Source of the DNA: PFL35 sp041550515
GTDB lineage: Archaea; Thermoplasmatota; E2; DHVEG-1
Assembly (NCBI GenBank): GCA_041550515.1
Contig: JBFEOQ010000001.1
Location: forward strand, 62,001-126,000
DNA: 64,000 nt
Direction of reading: 5' to 3'
The notes below the pieces were generated by a model. That model did no database searches. It was not told the DNA's origin and saw nothing but the letters and a program-made list of their open reading frames with translations. The position numbers and the translations under genes were made by a program. Of this stretch, positions 43,769 through 51,949 are shown one piece after another (the first letter of the stretch is position 1; each line of letters begins with the position of its first letter).

Positions 43769-44581
43769 TTAACGTACTAATTTAAGACGTACCATCTGAT
43801 AAAAACTTTCTCCGAAACGAATAAAAAGTGCCTTTTTTTCAGAACCAGTTATTTCAATTTTTGAATCAGAAGTTACATCCATTGGAGATTCTCCATCGAT
43901 TACGATTTTAGAAATTTTGCTTTTATGCAGAAGTTTAATAATTATTTTTTTATTAAGGGGGACAACCCATGGACGAGCAGCAAGTTTGAAAGGAGCTAAA
44001 GGTGCTATTACCATTGCGTTAACACTAGGATCTAGAATAGGGCCACCCGCACTTAAAGAATAACTAGTGCTTCCAGTTGGTGTAGCAATTATAATTCCAT
44101 CAGCACCAAATGTTTCTAACAATTCATCATCTATTAAAACCTGTAAATAAATCATTTTTGCGATTCGTGATGTTTGAATTGTGACTTCATTTGTCGCATC
44201 TGGTAATCTTTTACCATCAACGTGTACCTTAAGCTTTGAACGTTCTTCAATATTATATGTACCATTAATCACATGTTGTAAACCTTCTTTTGCATATTTT
44301 GATTCAACTTCAGAAAGAAAGCCCATGCCTCCACTATTTATTGCAAAAATTGGTTTTTCAATTTTTTCAAGAGCTCTAAGTATTGTTCCATCGCCTCCAA
44401 CTGTTACAACGATATCTGCTTTATTGTTAATATCGCGCATAGAATATCCTTTTAAACCATGTTTTTTTGCAAATTTATCCTCTGCAAAGACTTCTCCATT
44501 TTCTTTTAGAAAATTATAGATATCTTTACCAGTTGAAATCGCTTTTTTCACATGATAATTACAAATTAGACCCCATTTCAT
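43769..44581 (-). CDS. nadK: NAD kinase
   Basis: Phosphorylates NAD to NADP. The 270 residues contain the diagnostic GGDGTILRALEK loop near residue 62, NSGGMGFLSEVE, and the conserved DGIIIATPTGSTSYSLSAGGPILDP stretch near residue 160. It overlaps the geranylgeranyl reductase upstream by 4 bases, so NADP supply is linked with lipid reduction and ferredoxin genes in one operon. Confidence 0.95.
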   Translation of the reverse strand: MKWGLICNYHVKKAISTGKDIYNFLKENGEVFAEDKFAKKHGLKGYSMRDINNKADIVVTVGGDGTILRALEKIEKPIFAINSGGMGFLSEVESKYAKEGLQHVINGTYNIEERSKLKVHVDGKRLPDATNEVTIQTSRIAKMIYLQVLIDDELLETFGADGIIIATPTGSTSYSLSAGGPILDPSVNAMVIAPLAPFKLAARPWVVPLNKKIIIKLLHKSKISKIVIDGESPMDVTSDSKIEITGSEKKALFIRFGESFYQMVRLKLVR

Positions 44582-45786
44582 CTATTTTTAATCTCCTTAA
44601 TTTCTTTTCTATGTTTGATTAGAGCATTAAGTTTTGTACTTATAGGTAAATGTTTTGCAACTTCTTTAACAAGACCATAAGTGCTAATTTCTTCAAATTT
44701 AATATCTTTTAATTCATGTGCTAATTTGTTAAAAATTTTATCATTCATATCTAAAAGTAATTCTTTAACAAGATAGTTTCGTTTGATTTTTTGACCAAAT
44801 GCTTCTTTCCAGCGGATTTCATATTCCGATAAAAATTCCTTGCTAAAATCTTTTAATTTTATTGCTTTAGCGATTAATTCACCTGCAATTTTTCCACCTT
44901 CTAAACAATGAGTAAGTCCTCCTCCTGTTATTGGATCAACATGACGAGCAGCATCACCTACTAGAATCAGATTATCTCTTACTGTTTCAACAGGGTTTGC
45001 TACAGGTACTGCGCCTGCAATAAAACGTATGGGTGAGCCTTTTTGCATTCTTGGATCATTTGAAATAAAATCATCTAATAATTTTTTTGCTCTTCCTGCC
45101 TCAGACAGACTTGCAAGAATACCGATACCAACATTTGCAACGTTTTTACCTTTTGGAAATACCCAAATATAGCCTCCAGGTGCAATTTCTTTACCTAAGT
45201 AAAAATCACAGTATGCATCTTTTACATCGATATTCGTAAGGGTATATTGAGCACAAGTTTCCAAATCCTTAGGCTCAAGACGTGTGTTTATTCCTCCCCA
45301 TTGGCCAATTTTTGATTCAACGCCATCTGCACCAACTACAATATCTGCTTCAATTTCAAATTCATCATCAAATCTTTTTACACGAACCCCTCTGATTTTA
45401 TCTCCTTGTTTAATAAGTCCAATTGCTTGTGTATTCAACATAAAAGTAGTGCCTGCTTTAATTGCACTGCAGGCTAGTTCTTGATCAAAAATATCACGAT
45501 AAACAACATACCCTGTCTCATTTCCTGCTTGTTCTGCTTGAAGAGTTACACAAGTTTTATCTGGTGAATAAATACGAGCACCATCCATTTTTCCTGCAAT
45601 CCAGCGTCTACCTTCAATTATTTTCCATTCATCTATCTTACGACTAATTCCTTCGCCACATAATACAGGTACTCCTACTTCTGCACGTCGCTCAATTACA
45701 AGAACTTTTGCACCGCCTTCTGCAGCAAAACGTGCTGTAACACTCCCTGCAGGACCAGAACCTACTATTATTACATCATATTTCAT
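44578..45786 (-). CDS. Geranylgeranyl reductase (digeranylgeranylglycerophospholipid reductase)
   Basis: FAD enzyme that saturates the isoprenoid chains of archaeal membrane lipids. N-terminal FAD motif VGSGPAGSVTARFAAEGGAKVLVIERR, VVGADGVESKIGQW, the PGGYIWVFPKG substrate motif, and GDAARHVDPITGGGL; about 402 residues. I start at the ATG at 45786, with GGGGAGG upstream, inside the last codons of the ferredoxin gene; a more distant start would overlap it by 40 bases. The adjacent ferredoxin is a natural electron donor, as reported for methanogen enzymes. Confidence 0.92.
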   Translation of the reverse strand: MKYDVIIVGSGPAGSVTARFAAEGGAKVLVIERRAEVGVPVLCGEGISRKIDEWKIIEGRRWIAGKMDGARIYSPDKTCVTLQAEQAGNETGYVVYRDIFDQELACSAIKAGTTFMLNTQAIGLIKQGDKIRGVRVKRFDDEFEIEADIVVGADGVESKIGQWGGINTRLEPKDLETCAQYTLTNIDVKDAYCDFYLGKEIAPGGYIWVFPKGKNVANVGIGILASLSEAGRAKKLLDDFISNDPRMQKGSPIRFIAGAVPVANPVETVRDNLILVGDAARHVDPITGGGLTHCLEGGKIAGELIAKAIKLKDFSKEFLSEYEIRWKEAFGQKIKRNYLVKELLLDMNDKIFNKLAHELKDIKFEEISTYGLVKEVAKHLPISTKLNALIKHRKEIKEIKNR

Positions 45787-45976
45787 GTTGATATTCCTCC
45801 CCACAAATTGCTCCAATTGGGCAAGTCCTTATACAAATCGCACAGCTTATGCATTTCTGTGGGTCTATCTCAGCTTTATATCCTGTCCAGAATATTGCAT
45901 CTTGTGGACAAATAGATATACATCCACAACAGGCTAAGCATTTCTTTTTATCTATAATTGCTTTAGGCTTTCCCAT
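45776..45976 (-). CDS. 2[4Fe-4S] ferredoxin
   Basis: Electron carrier of about 66 residues. Two complete cluster motifs are seen: CLACCGCISICP and CISCAICIRTCP, both with the CxxCxxCxxxCP spacing. The start is an ATG at 45976 with GGTG 6 bases upstream; two GTG codons just before are alternatives. It overlaps DUF99 at its 5' end and the reductase at its 3' end, so it likely feeds electrons to geranylgeranyl reductase. Confidence 0.92.
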   Translation of the reverse strand: MGKPKAIIDKKKCLACCGCISICPQDAIFWTGYKAEIDPQKCISCAICIRTCPIGAICGEEYQHEI

Positions 45977-46535
45977 AACTTTCACCACGTTTAAATCCAG
46001 AGGCTATTAGATGAGCCACCCTAATCGGTTCTGGAATAACACCCCTTATTGTTGATATATTTATTATTTCTTTTGTCTCCTCGAGTGATAAACCTTTACA
46101 TTTAACATAAATTGGATTATGTTTCGTTTTAATCTCATGAAGTTTTCCTTTTTCCATCAAATTAAAGCGTGTTTTCCAATCCTTAAAATTTTTTTGTAAT
46201 GCTACTTTTATTTTTTTAAAATCAGGTTTATCTCTTGTTATAGTTATTACTGGAAGTTCAGTTTCATTATATAAACTCTCGATATCAACAATATTAAACC
46301 CACCTAGTGCTATTCCATCAATAAGAATTGCTTTTAATTGTATTTTATGTCTTGTGTTTTCAATCATTCTTTTACAAACAAAGGTTGCATCATCTCCATC
46401 AAGAGATACTTGATTTTTTAGTATACCTTCGATATATTCGCCACCACGCATTATAACACCGATAACAATTACCTTTTTATCAGTAAATGTAAAAGGAGAA
46501 TCATCAATGCCCATTAACCTGATTTGCTGTTTCAT
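45963..46535 (-). CDS. DUF99 family protein (endonuclease V-like)
   Basis: 190-residue archaeal DUF99 protein, a family with the endonuclease V-like RNase H fold whose activity is not settled. Signature segments are IRLMGIDDSPF at the start, VIGVIMRGGEYIEGIL, LIDGIALGGFNIVDIE and IPEPIRVAHLIASGFKRGES at the end. The acidic residues of GIDDSPF would correspond to metal ligands. First gene of the DUF99-ferredoxin-reductase-NAD kinase run; probably leaderless. Confidence 0.87.
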   Translation of the reverse strand: MKQQIRLMGIDDSPFTFTDKKVIVIGVIMRGGEYIEGILKNQVSLDGDDATFVCKRMIENTRHKIQLKAILIDGIALGGFNIVDIESLYNETELPVITITRDKPDFKKIKVALQKNFKDWKTRFNLMEKGKLHEIKTKHNPIYVKCKGLSLEETKEIINISTIRGVIPEPIRVAHLIASGFKRGESYGKA

Positions 46536-46701
46536 TTAAATTAATAAAACTATTTTAAGCTAATAAACTTTCTAATTTTCTTTCTTTTAACTTTGAATAA
46601 AAATTACTTTTATTATATGCATTACAATTTTGTAAATAAGAAATGAACTTAAAATGACTGTATTTTAAATTTTCATATTTACTTCATTTAATAATGATTT
46701 T

Positions 46702-47064
46702 TTATAAAATTGGTAAATTTCCAGTAACTTGATCTATAATATTATTTGGAGCAGGGCCAATTCCAAGAACTGTTTTAGTTCCTTCAGGTATTTCTGTATG
46801 TCCCGCATCAGTAATTATATAAGCAATAATTTTTAGTTCTTCAGCTTTTTTTTTCAAAGGATAAAAATCTTTTTCAGAATCAACTTTTAAAATAGCTTTT
46901 TTAGCACCTTCTGTTTGCCAATTATAAAACCATCTTGAATTAATTTTTTTTGTATCAAGAGCACAAGCAACTGCTGCATGAGCAACTTGAGCTGCAAGTT
47001 TCCCCGGTGAAAGCTTTAAATCACAACGGGTGATAATAACCATTTTATATTCGAAATCAGGCAT
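46702..47064 (-). CDS. pth2: Peptidyl-tRNA hydrolase, archaeal/eukaryotic type (Pth2)
   Basis: Releases tRNA from prematurely dropped peptidyl-tRNA. The 120 residues show the Pth2 hallmarks: MVIITRCDLKLSPGKLAAQVAHAAV with the catalytic lysine-rich start, KAILKVDSEKDFYPLKKKAEEL, and ITDAGHTEIPEGTKTVLGIGPAP. It starts 2 bases after the stop of the small membrane-anchored protein gene and is likely co-transcribed with it. Confidence 0.95.
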   Translation of the reverse strand: MPDFEYKMVIITRCDLKLSPGKLAAQVAHAAVACALDTKKINSRWFYNWQTEGAKKAILKVDSEKDFYPLKKKAEELKIIAYIITDAGHTEIPEGTKTVLGIGPAPNNIIDQVTGNLPIL

Positions 47065-47066
47065 AT

Positions 47067-47426
47067 TTACTCATCATCAATATCATTAGATATTTCTTTA
47101 TAATTTTCCTCTCTCCACTTTTTCCCCATAAGTTCAGCATTTGAGTTATCTATAAGACCTTTTACAAGAAGTGTTTTACCATTTTCTTGAATATGTTTTA
47201 GTGGAACACCAAGATATTTATCTTTTGTTTTAATAATTAATAAATCTTTATTAAATGCTATACTTTCACCAACTGTTTTACCTATGCCATCTATTACAAA
47301 GCGACATAGTAAATTATACTTATATTCTTCTTCTTTTTCATGCTCTTCTTTTCTTTGTTTACGTTTAGAGAAAATAAATAAAATAGCATGGGAAGAGATT
47401 AAAGCTAAATTTAATAAAATATACAT
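47067..47426 (-). CDS. Small protein with N-terminal helix and beta domain, unknown function
   Basis: 119 residues: one hydrophobic helix (residues 2-19), a highly charged linker (SKRKQRKEEHEKEEEY), then a small beta-rich domain (GESIAFNKDLLIIKTKDKYLGVPLKHIQENGKTLLVKG) that resembles PRC-barrel or similar beta adaptor domains of archaea. It precedes pth2 with a 2-base gap. Probably a membrane-attached cytoplasmic adaptor; I cannot name a function. Confidence 0.6.
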   Translation of the reverse strand: MYILLNLALISSHAILFIFSKRKQRKEEHEKEEEYKYNLLCRFVIDGIGKTVGESIAFNKDLLIIKTKDKYLGVPLKHIQENGKTLLVKGLIDNSNAELMGKKWREENYKEISNDIDDE

Positions 47427-47504
47427 TGATATATCGCCTGCTTATTTTGCCAAGTAATCTGCGATTCTGTTATAAATCTTTGGAAGCATATCGGTTTTAT
47501 AAAT

Positions 47505-48689
47505 ATGAAAAAATATGATGTAATAGTTGTAGGTGGAGGTCCAATTGGAGGGCATGTTTCAAAAAAGATCTCTGAAAAAAATTATTCAGTAGCGGTATTA
47601 GAAAAAAATAACGAGATTGGAAAATATCTAAATTGTGCAGGTCTTGTAACAAAACGTGTTTTTAACATCACGAAAATATCCTTAAAAACAATTCAAAATA
47701 AAATTTATGGTGCAAATATACATTCCCCTTCTAATAATATATTAAAAATTGGAGGGGATCGAATTCATGCAATTGTAATTAATAGAAAAAATTTTGATAA
47801 AGAAATAATAAAAAAAGCAGAAAAAAACCAAGTAGATATTTTTCTTGAAAATAAATTAAATAGTATACAAAAAAATAAAAATAAATTAAATATAATGACA
47901 TCTAAAAAACAAGAGTTTAAATGTAAAATTTTAATTGGCTCTGATGGTCCATTATCAAAAACAAGAATGCTTTTGAATTTTCCTAATCCAAAAGAATTTT
48001 TAAAAGGAATAGGTGCTGAAGTTTCTAATGTATCTATTGATCCTAATTTTGTTGAAATATTTATTGGTAATAATATTGCTCCTGGTTTTTTTGCCTGGAT
48101 AATACCTATTAATAATGAAGGTACAGAGGCAAGAATTGGTTTATGCATTGATAATGATGCATTGTATCCACCATTATTTTATTTTAAAAAATTTTTACAA
48201 AATAAAAATTCTCAAAATTTTATTAAGGATGCAAAAATAGAAAGAAATATCGCAGGAATTATTCCACTCGGTGCACTGAAAAAAACTTTTGCTGATAATG
48301 TACTTCTCGTTGGTGATGCAGCAGCGCAGGTAAAGCCTACTTCTGGGGGAGGGTTATATACAGGTTTGTTATCAGCTGAACATTGTGCGAATATAGCAAC
48401 TTTTTCTTTAGAAAAAAATAATTTTTCTTCCATGGTTTTAAAAAAATATCATAAACTTTGGTATAAGGATTTAGGTAAAGAATTAAATCTTGGTATGATC
48501 TTTAGAAGAATTTTTAAAAAATTATCAGATAAAGAATTAAACAAGTATATATGTAAATTAACGAACCCTAAAACTGTGAATATTATTAATAAATATGGTG
48601 ATATCGATTATCCTTCTAGACTTGCAAGTCCAATTATTAAAATTAATCCTTCAATCCTTAAACTTGCTAAAAATATTTTAAAAAAATAA
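47505..48689 (+). CDS. Second geranylgeranyl reductase-family flavoprotein
   Basis: 394 residues, homologous to the reductase at 44.6-45.8 kb but clearly divergent. FAD motif VGGGPIGGHVSKKISEKNYSVAVLEKN, SDGPLSKTRMLLN, the substrate motif PGFFAWIIPIN (instead of PGGYIWVFP) and GDAAAQVKPTSGGGLYTG. It may reduce other isoprenoids (quinone side chains or polyprenols) or act at a different step of lipid saturation. TTATAAATC near 47467 suggests an almost leaderless transcript. Paralogue pairs and larger sets of these reductases are common in archaea. Confidence 0.83.
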   Translation: MKKYDVIVVGGGPIGGHVSKKISEKNYSVAVLEKNNEIGKYLNCAGLVTKRVFNITKISLKTIQNKIYGANIHSPSNNILKIGGDRIHAIVINRKNFDKEIIKKAEKNQVDIFLENKLNSIQKNKNKLNIMTSKKQEFKCKILIGSDGPLSKTRMLLNFPNPKEFLKGIGAEVSNVSIDPNFVEIFIGNNIAPGFFAWIIPINNEGTEARIGLCIDNDALYPPLFYFKKFLQNKNSQNFIKDAKIERNIAGIIPLGALKKTFADNVLLVGDAAAQVKPTSGGGLYTGLLSAEHCANIATFSLEKNNFSSMVLKKYHKLWYKDLGKELNLGMIFRRIFKKLSDKELNKYICKLTNPKTVNIINKYGDIDYPSRLASPIIKINPSILKLAKNILKK

Positions 48690-48696
48690 AATAAGT

Positions 48697-50901
48697 TTAT
48701 TTTTTTGAATTTTTTGAACCTGGTGGTGGAGGAATATAATATTCCTCCTCTTCATAACCTGTTGTATCTTCGATAGGTTCTATTGGTTTGGATGGTTTTT
48801 TTCTTTTTTTGCGTTTTTTTCTGAAAATTATTATTACTATTATTAAAATAAAGGCAATTATTATAGATATTATACATGGTGTGAGCAGAGCAATTATAAA
48901 TAAAATATTTGGTTCAATTGTTATTGTGGCATCAATTTCTGTATTTGCTTCTTCGGGTGTAAAAGTTATTTCTATATATTGTTTTCCTCCTAGTGTTTCA
49001 TTTATATATACTTTTTCATTATTGTTGAGTAAAGAGATTTTAATTCCGTTTGGGAAGATAATTCTATAGGTTACATATTGATTTTCTAAACCAATAAATT
49101 TGTAGGTCTGATTATTGATTTTTATCCCTGGAGGAATTATTGATAATTTAAATTTCATTGGATATGGTGTATGTGAATATATTTGTGTTTTTAGTGGTTC
49201 TTTGTCATCCATTGTTGTTATGTCGCTATCCCATTGTAAGGAATTTTGGAATATCTCTTTGTTAATATTTCCTTTTGCATCTAAGCCTATGATTATTTGG
49301 TTAATTATTTGTTCAAAAATATTTTTTTCATTTGTTAAAAATGTACTAATTTCTTCTTCATTAAACACATTTTCTTCTATACATAATTTTAAAGCATCTG
49401 CGTTCAGATATGTAATATCTATTGTTTTGGGTAAATCAAATGGGGTTGGTAGTCTTGTAACTTTATAGCTTTTTTCCTCGTTAATCTTCAAACCAAAATT
49501 TAATTCTGTATTTCCTGTGAAGAAGCTAAGTAGATTTAAGTCAGTTGTTTCTGCTTCTATCTCTATTATAGTATTTATTATTGGTTGAGTATATTCAGGG
49601 CTTTTGTTTGAAAACATTAGTCCTGAAAAACTTATATTTTTATTATCCCATGTATATATATTTTCGTTATTTATATTAATGTTTAGTGGCAATTTAAGAG
49701 TTATATTATAATTATAAAAGAGATCATCCAGATTATTACCAAAATTTATAGAATTAGGTGTAATATTGGATTTTGCACCAGCATTAATAAGGCCATACAA
49801 TGCTTTTGAAGATATATCATTAAGTATTAATTGTATATCATCATCTTTTAATAAGGCTTTTACAGGGGGATTTTTGTCCATTTTATTTATATTAAATGGA
49901 TCTGAGCATTCATCTGTAGTAGTGTTATCAAATTTAAAGTCAAATGTTAATGTTTGGTTAAAATCAGACTGTACAATAGTATTTTTAATATTTTCTTGAA
50001 TGTCTTTTATTGTTTTTTGATATATTTCACCCCATGTTATCATACCATTCTTAACAAATAATCTTACACCATCTGAAGGAACAAACTCGATGTTAGTAAT
50101 AAACTCTGGTAAAAAACTATAATTTGTTAAACTCATACTATTAATAATTATCTCAGATTCTAATGAGGCAGGTTCTATTTGCGAATTAATAATAAAACCA
50201 ATAGAAATGTCTTCCTTTTCTTCATAAGTAGTTGGATTCTTATTACGTAAAATAAAAAAAGCATCTAATGAAGGTAAGTCCCCCTCGCTATTTCTAACAT
50301 TCCATTCTATGATATTATTATTTATACTGCCATCAGTAAGTTGATATTCTAATTTTTCACCTAAATTAAAAGAGTATATTATATCCCATCCCGGATCTGC
50401 TTTAAGATTTAAATCATATCTCACTCTTGCTCCAACATCAAGTAAACCATTTATTAACTCATGTGAGTTAATCGTTTGATTTATATCAAAAAAATTTGAA
50501 GTTAAATTAACTATATATTCATCATAAAAATTATAGTTTTCATAGTTTAATAATTCAAGTAGAGAAGTTACTTTAGCGTTAATAAAAGTCGCTTGAATCT
50601 GGTTAAAAATCATCGTTTTTAAAGCATATTTAATTGCACCCATCTGTTCAGAATTAGAATTAGATATAACCTTTATCTCTTCAGCTGAATATGTTTTCTC
50701 AATAGTAGATAATGTTAGTTTGGTAACAAAAATCTCAACATTTATTTTTAAATCTGAAGCACTTTCCATATCTATTTTAAACGTCGCGGATACGATGTTT
50801 TCAACTTCTTCATCTGCTTTTACACTAATATATAAAAAAGAGGATAAAAAGATTGATATAATAAGTAATAAAACTAATACTGGAATTTTAGTAAATCTCG
50901 T
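48697..50901 (-). CDS. Large exported, membrane-anchored surface protein of unknown function (probable ACG start)
   Basis: Predicted type I membrane protein of about 734 residues: signal peptide at once after the start (RFTKIPVLVLLLIISIFLSS), a long outside domain with eleven N-glycosylation sequons (for example NLT, NQT, NYS, NTT, NIT, NKS, NET), a C-terminal helix (IIALLTPCIISIIIAFILII), a lysine-rich stop-transfer and a proline-rich cytoplasmic tail (IPPPPGSK). I start at ACG 50901: GGAGGT lies 8 bases before it, and the TATA box near 50949 puts transcription start downstream of the only upstream ATG (50937). No enzyme motif is seen. It lies two genes from aglB, whose product may glycosylate it. 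Confidence 0.75.
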   Translation of the reverse strand, partial: TRFTKIPVLVLLLIISIFLSSFLYISVKADEEVENIVSATFKIDMESASDLKINVEIFVTKLTLSTIEKTYSAEEIKVISNSNSEQMGAIKYALKTMIFNQIQATFINAKVTSLLELLNYENYNFYDEYIVNLTSNFFDINQTINSHELINGLLDVGARVRYDLNLKADPGWDIIYSFNLGEKLEYQLTDGSINNNIIEWNVRNSEGDLPSLDAFFILRNKNPTTYEEKEDISIGFIINSQIEPASLESEIIINSMSLTNYSFLPEFITNIEFVPSDGVRLFVKNGMITWGEIYQKTIKDIQENIKNTIVQSDFNQTLTFDFKFDNTTTDECSDPFNINKMDKNPPVKALLKDDDIQLILNDISSKALYGLINAGAKSNITPNSINFGNNLDDLFYNYNITLKLPLNININNENIYTWDNKNISFSGLMFSNKSPEYTQPIINTIIEIEAETTDLNLLSFFTGNTELNFGLKINEEKSYKVTRLPTPFDLPKTIDITYLNADALKLCIEENVFNEEEISTFLTNEKNIFEQIINQIIIGLDAKGNINKEIFQNSLQWDSDITTMDDKEPLKTQIYSHTPYPMKFKLSIIPPGIKINNQTYKFIGLENQYVTYRIIFPNGIKISLLNNNEKVYINETLGGKQYIEITFTPEEANTEIDATITIEPNILFIIALLTPCIISIIIAFILIIVIIIFRKKRKKRKKPSKPIEPIEDTTGYEEEEYYIPPPPGSKNSKK

Positions 50902-50909
50902 TTTAATCC

Positions 50910-50915
50910 ACCTCC
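50910..50915 (-). promoter_or_regulatory. Shine-Dalgarno (GGAGGT) deciding an ACG start
   Basis: GGAGGT with an 8-base spacer to ACG at 50901, the same spacing as in orc1. The upstream ATG at 50937 has no Shine-Dalgarno and sits directly after TTTTTATAATA (about 50953), where a transcript would not yet have begun. Confidence 0.55.
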
Positions 50916-51022
50916 AAAAGTTAAGCCGATAGAACATGTTATTATTATAAAAACTTTCTATCTTACTAAAAATTTTACGAAACCACTAAAAACAGATTAT
51001 GTATTTTTAAATTTAAGATAAT

Positions 51023-51874
51023 ATGTATATAATTAGTGGTACAGCATCAAATACTATTGCAGAAGAACTATCGCAAATAAAAAAAATTCCAAAGGCAAAT
51101 ATAATTTCTAAACGATTTCCTGATACAGAGCTTTATATTAGGATATTGGACAATATAAAAAATGAAAACATTGTAATTGTTCAGACAACATACCCTGATC
51201 AAAATCTAGTAGAATTATTTTTACTTCAAAATGCAGTAAAAGAAGCAGGTGCAAAAAAAATAACAGTTGTTATACCATATTATGGTTATGCTAGACAGGA
51301 TACATTATTTCAAACGGGTGAAGCAATTAGTGCTAAAGCTATAGCAGAACTCATAAGCGTTAACGCTGATTTAGTAATAACTATTGATCCTCATAAAGAC
51401 CACATTCTTGATTTTTTTACTACAACTGCCAAAAGTTTGACTGCTGTTCCAGAAATAGCAAATTATCTTAAACAAAAAAACTTAGATTTAATTCTTGCCC
51501 CAGATAAAGGTGCATTAAATAAAGCCAAACAAGCATCAAAAATTGTTGGTTGTGATTTTGATTATATGGAAAAAACCCGTATAGATGGAAAAACTGTTGA
51601 AATCAAACCTAAAAACCTAGATGTAAGAGATAAAAATGTGGGAATAATTGATGATATAATATCCACAGGCGGAACAATGGCAAAATCAATAAAAGAACTT
51701 AAGATTCAAGGAGCAACAAAAGTATATGTGTCATGTACCCATGGCTTATTTGCTGGAGATGCAATTAAAAAGTTAGCTCAGTCAGGATGCGATGAAATAA
51801 TTGCCACAGATACTATATTAAGTAATTATAGTCATGTAAAAGTAGCATCTAGTATTGCTCCATTTATAAAATAA
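51023..51874 (+). CDS. prs: Ribose-phosphate pyrophosphokinase
   Basis: Makes PRPP from ribose 5-phosphate and ATP for nucleotide and amino-acid synthesis. The 283 residues show FPDTELYIRI, the YYGYARQDTLFQTGEAISAKA loop, the DPHKDHILDFF segment, and the PRPP-binding loop IIDDIISTGGTMAKS near residue 207. The short archaeal length and probable leaderless start (ATG right after the AT-rich leader) are normal. It lies beside pyrC and close to purE and guaA genes, which use PRPP-derived nucleotides. Confidence 0.94.
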   Translation: MYIISGTASNTIAEELSQIKKIPKANIISKRFPDTELYIRILDNIKNENIVIVQTTYPDQNLVELFLLQNAVKEAGAKKITVVIPYYGYARQDTLFQTGEAISAKAIAELISVNADLVITIDPHKDHILDFFTTTAKSLTAVPEIANYLKQKNLDLILAPDKGALNKAKQASKIVGCDFDYMEKTRIDGKTVEIKPKNLDVRDKNVGIIDDIISTGGTMAKSIKELKIQGATKVYVSCTHGLFAGDAIKKLAQSGCDEIIATDTILSNYSHVKVASSIAPFIK

Positions 51875-51949
51875 TTATAAAAATATTCTTTGATAAGTTA
51901 TATATAAGACTATATTTTTACGGTGTTGATTAATCTTAGGTGAAAAGTA

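Noticed and set aside
45284..45647. Two plus-strand frames within the geranylgeranyl reductase gene
   Set aside because: Antisense shadows of a well-conserved gene.
46536..46701. Possible small gene or RNA between DUF99 and pth2
   Set aside because: Uniformly AT-rich with no stable stem, ribosome binding site or conserved-looking frame.
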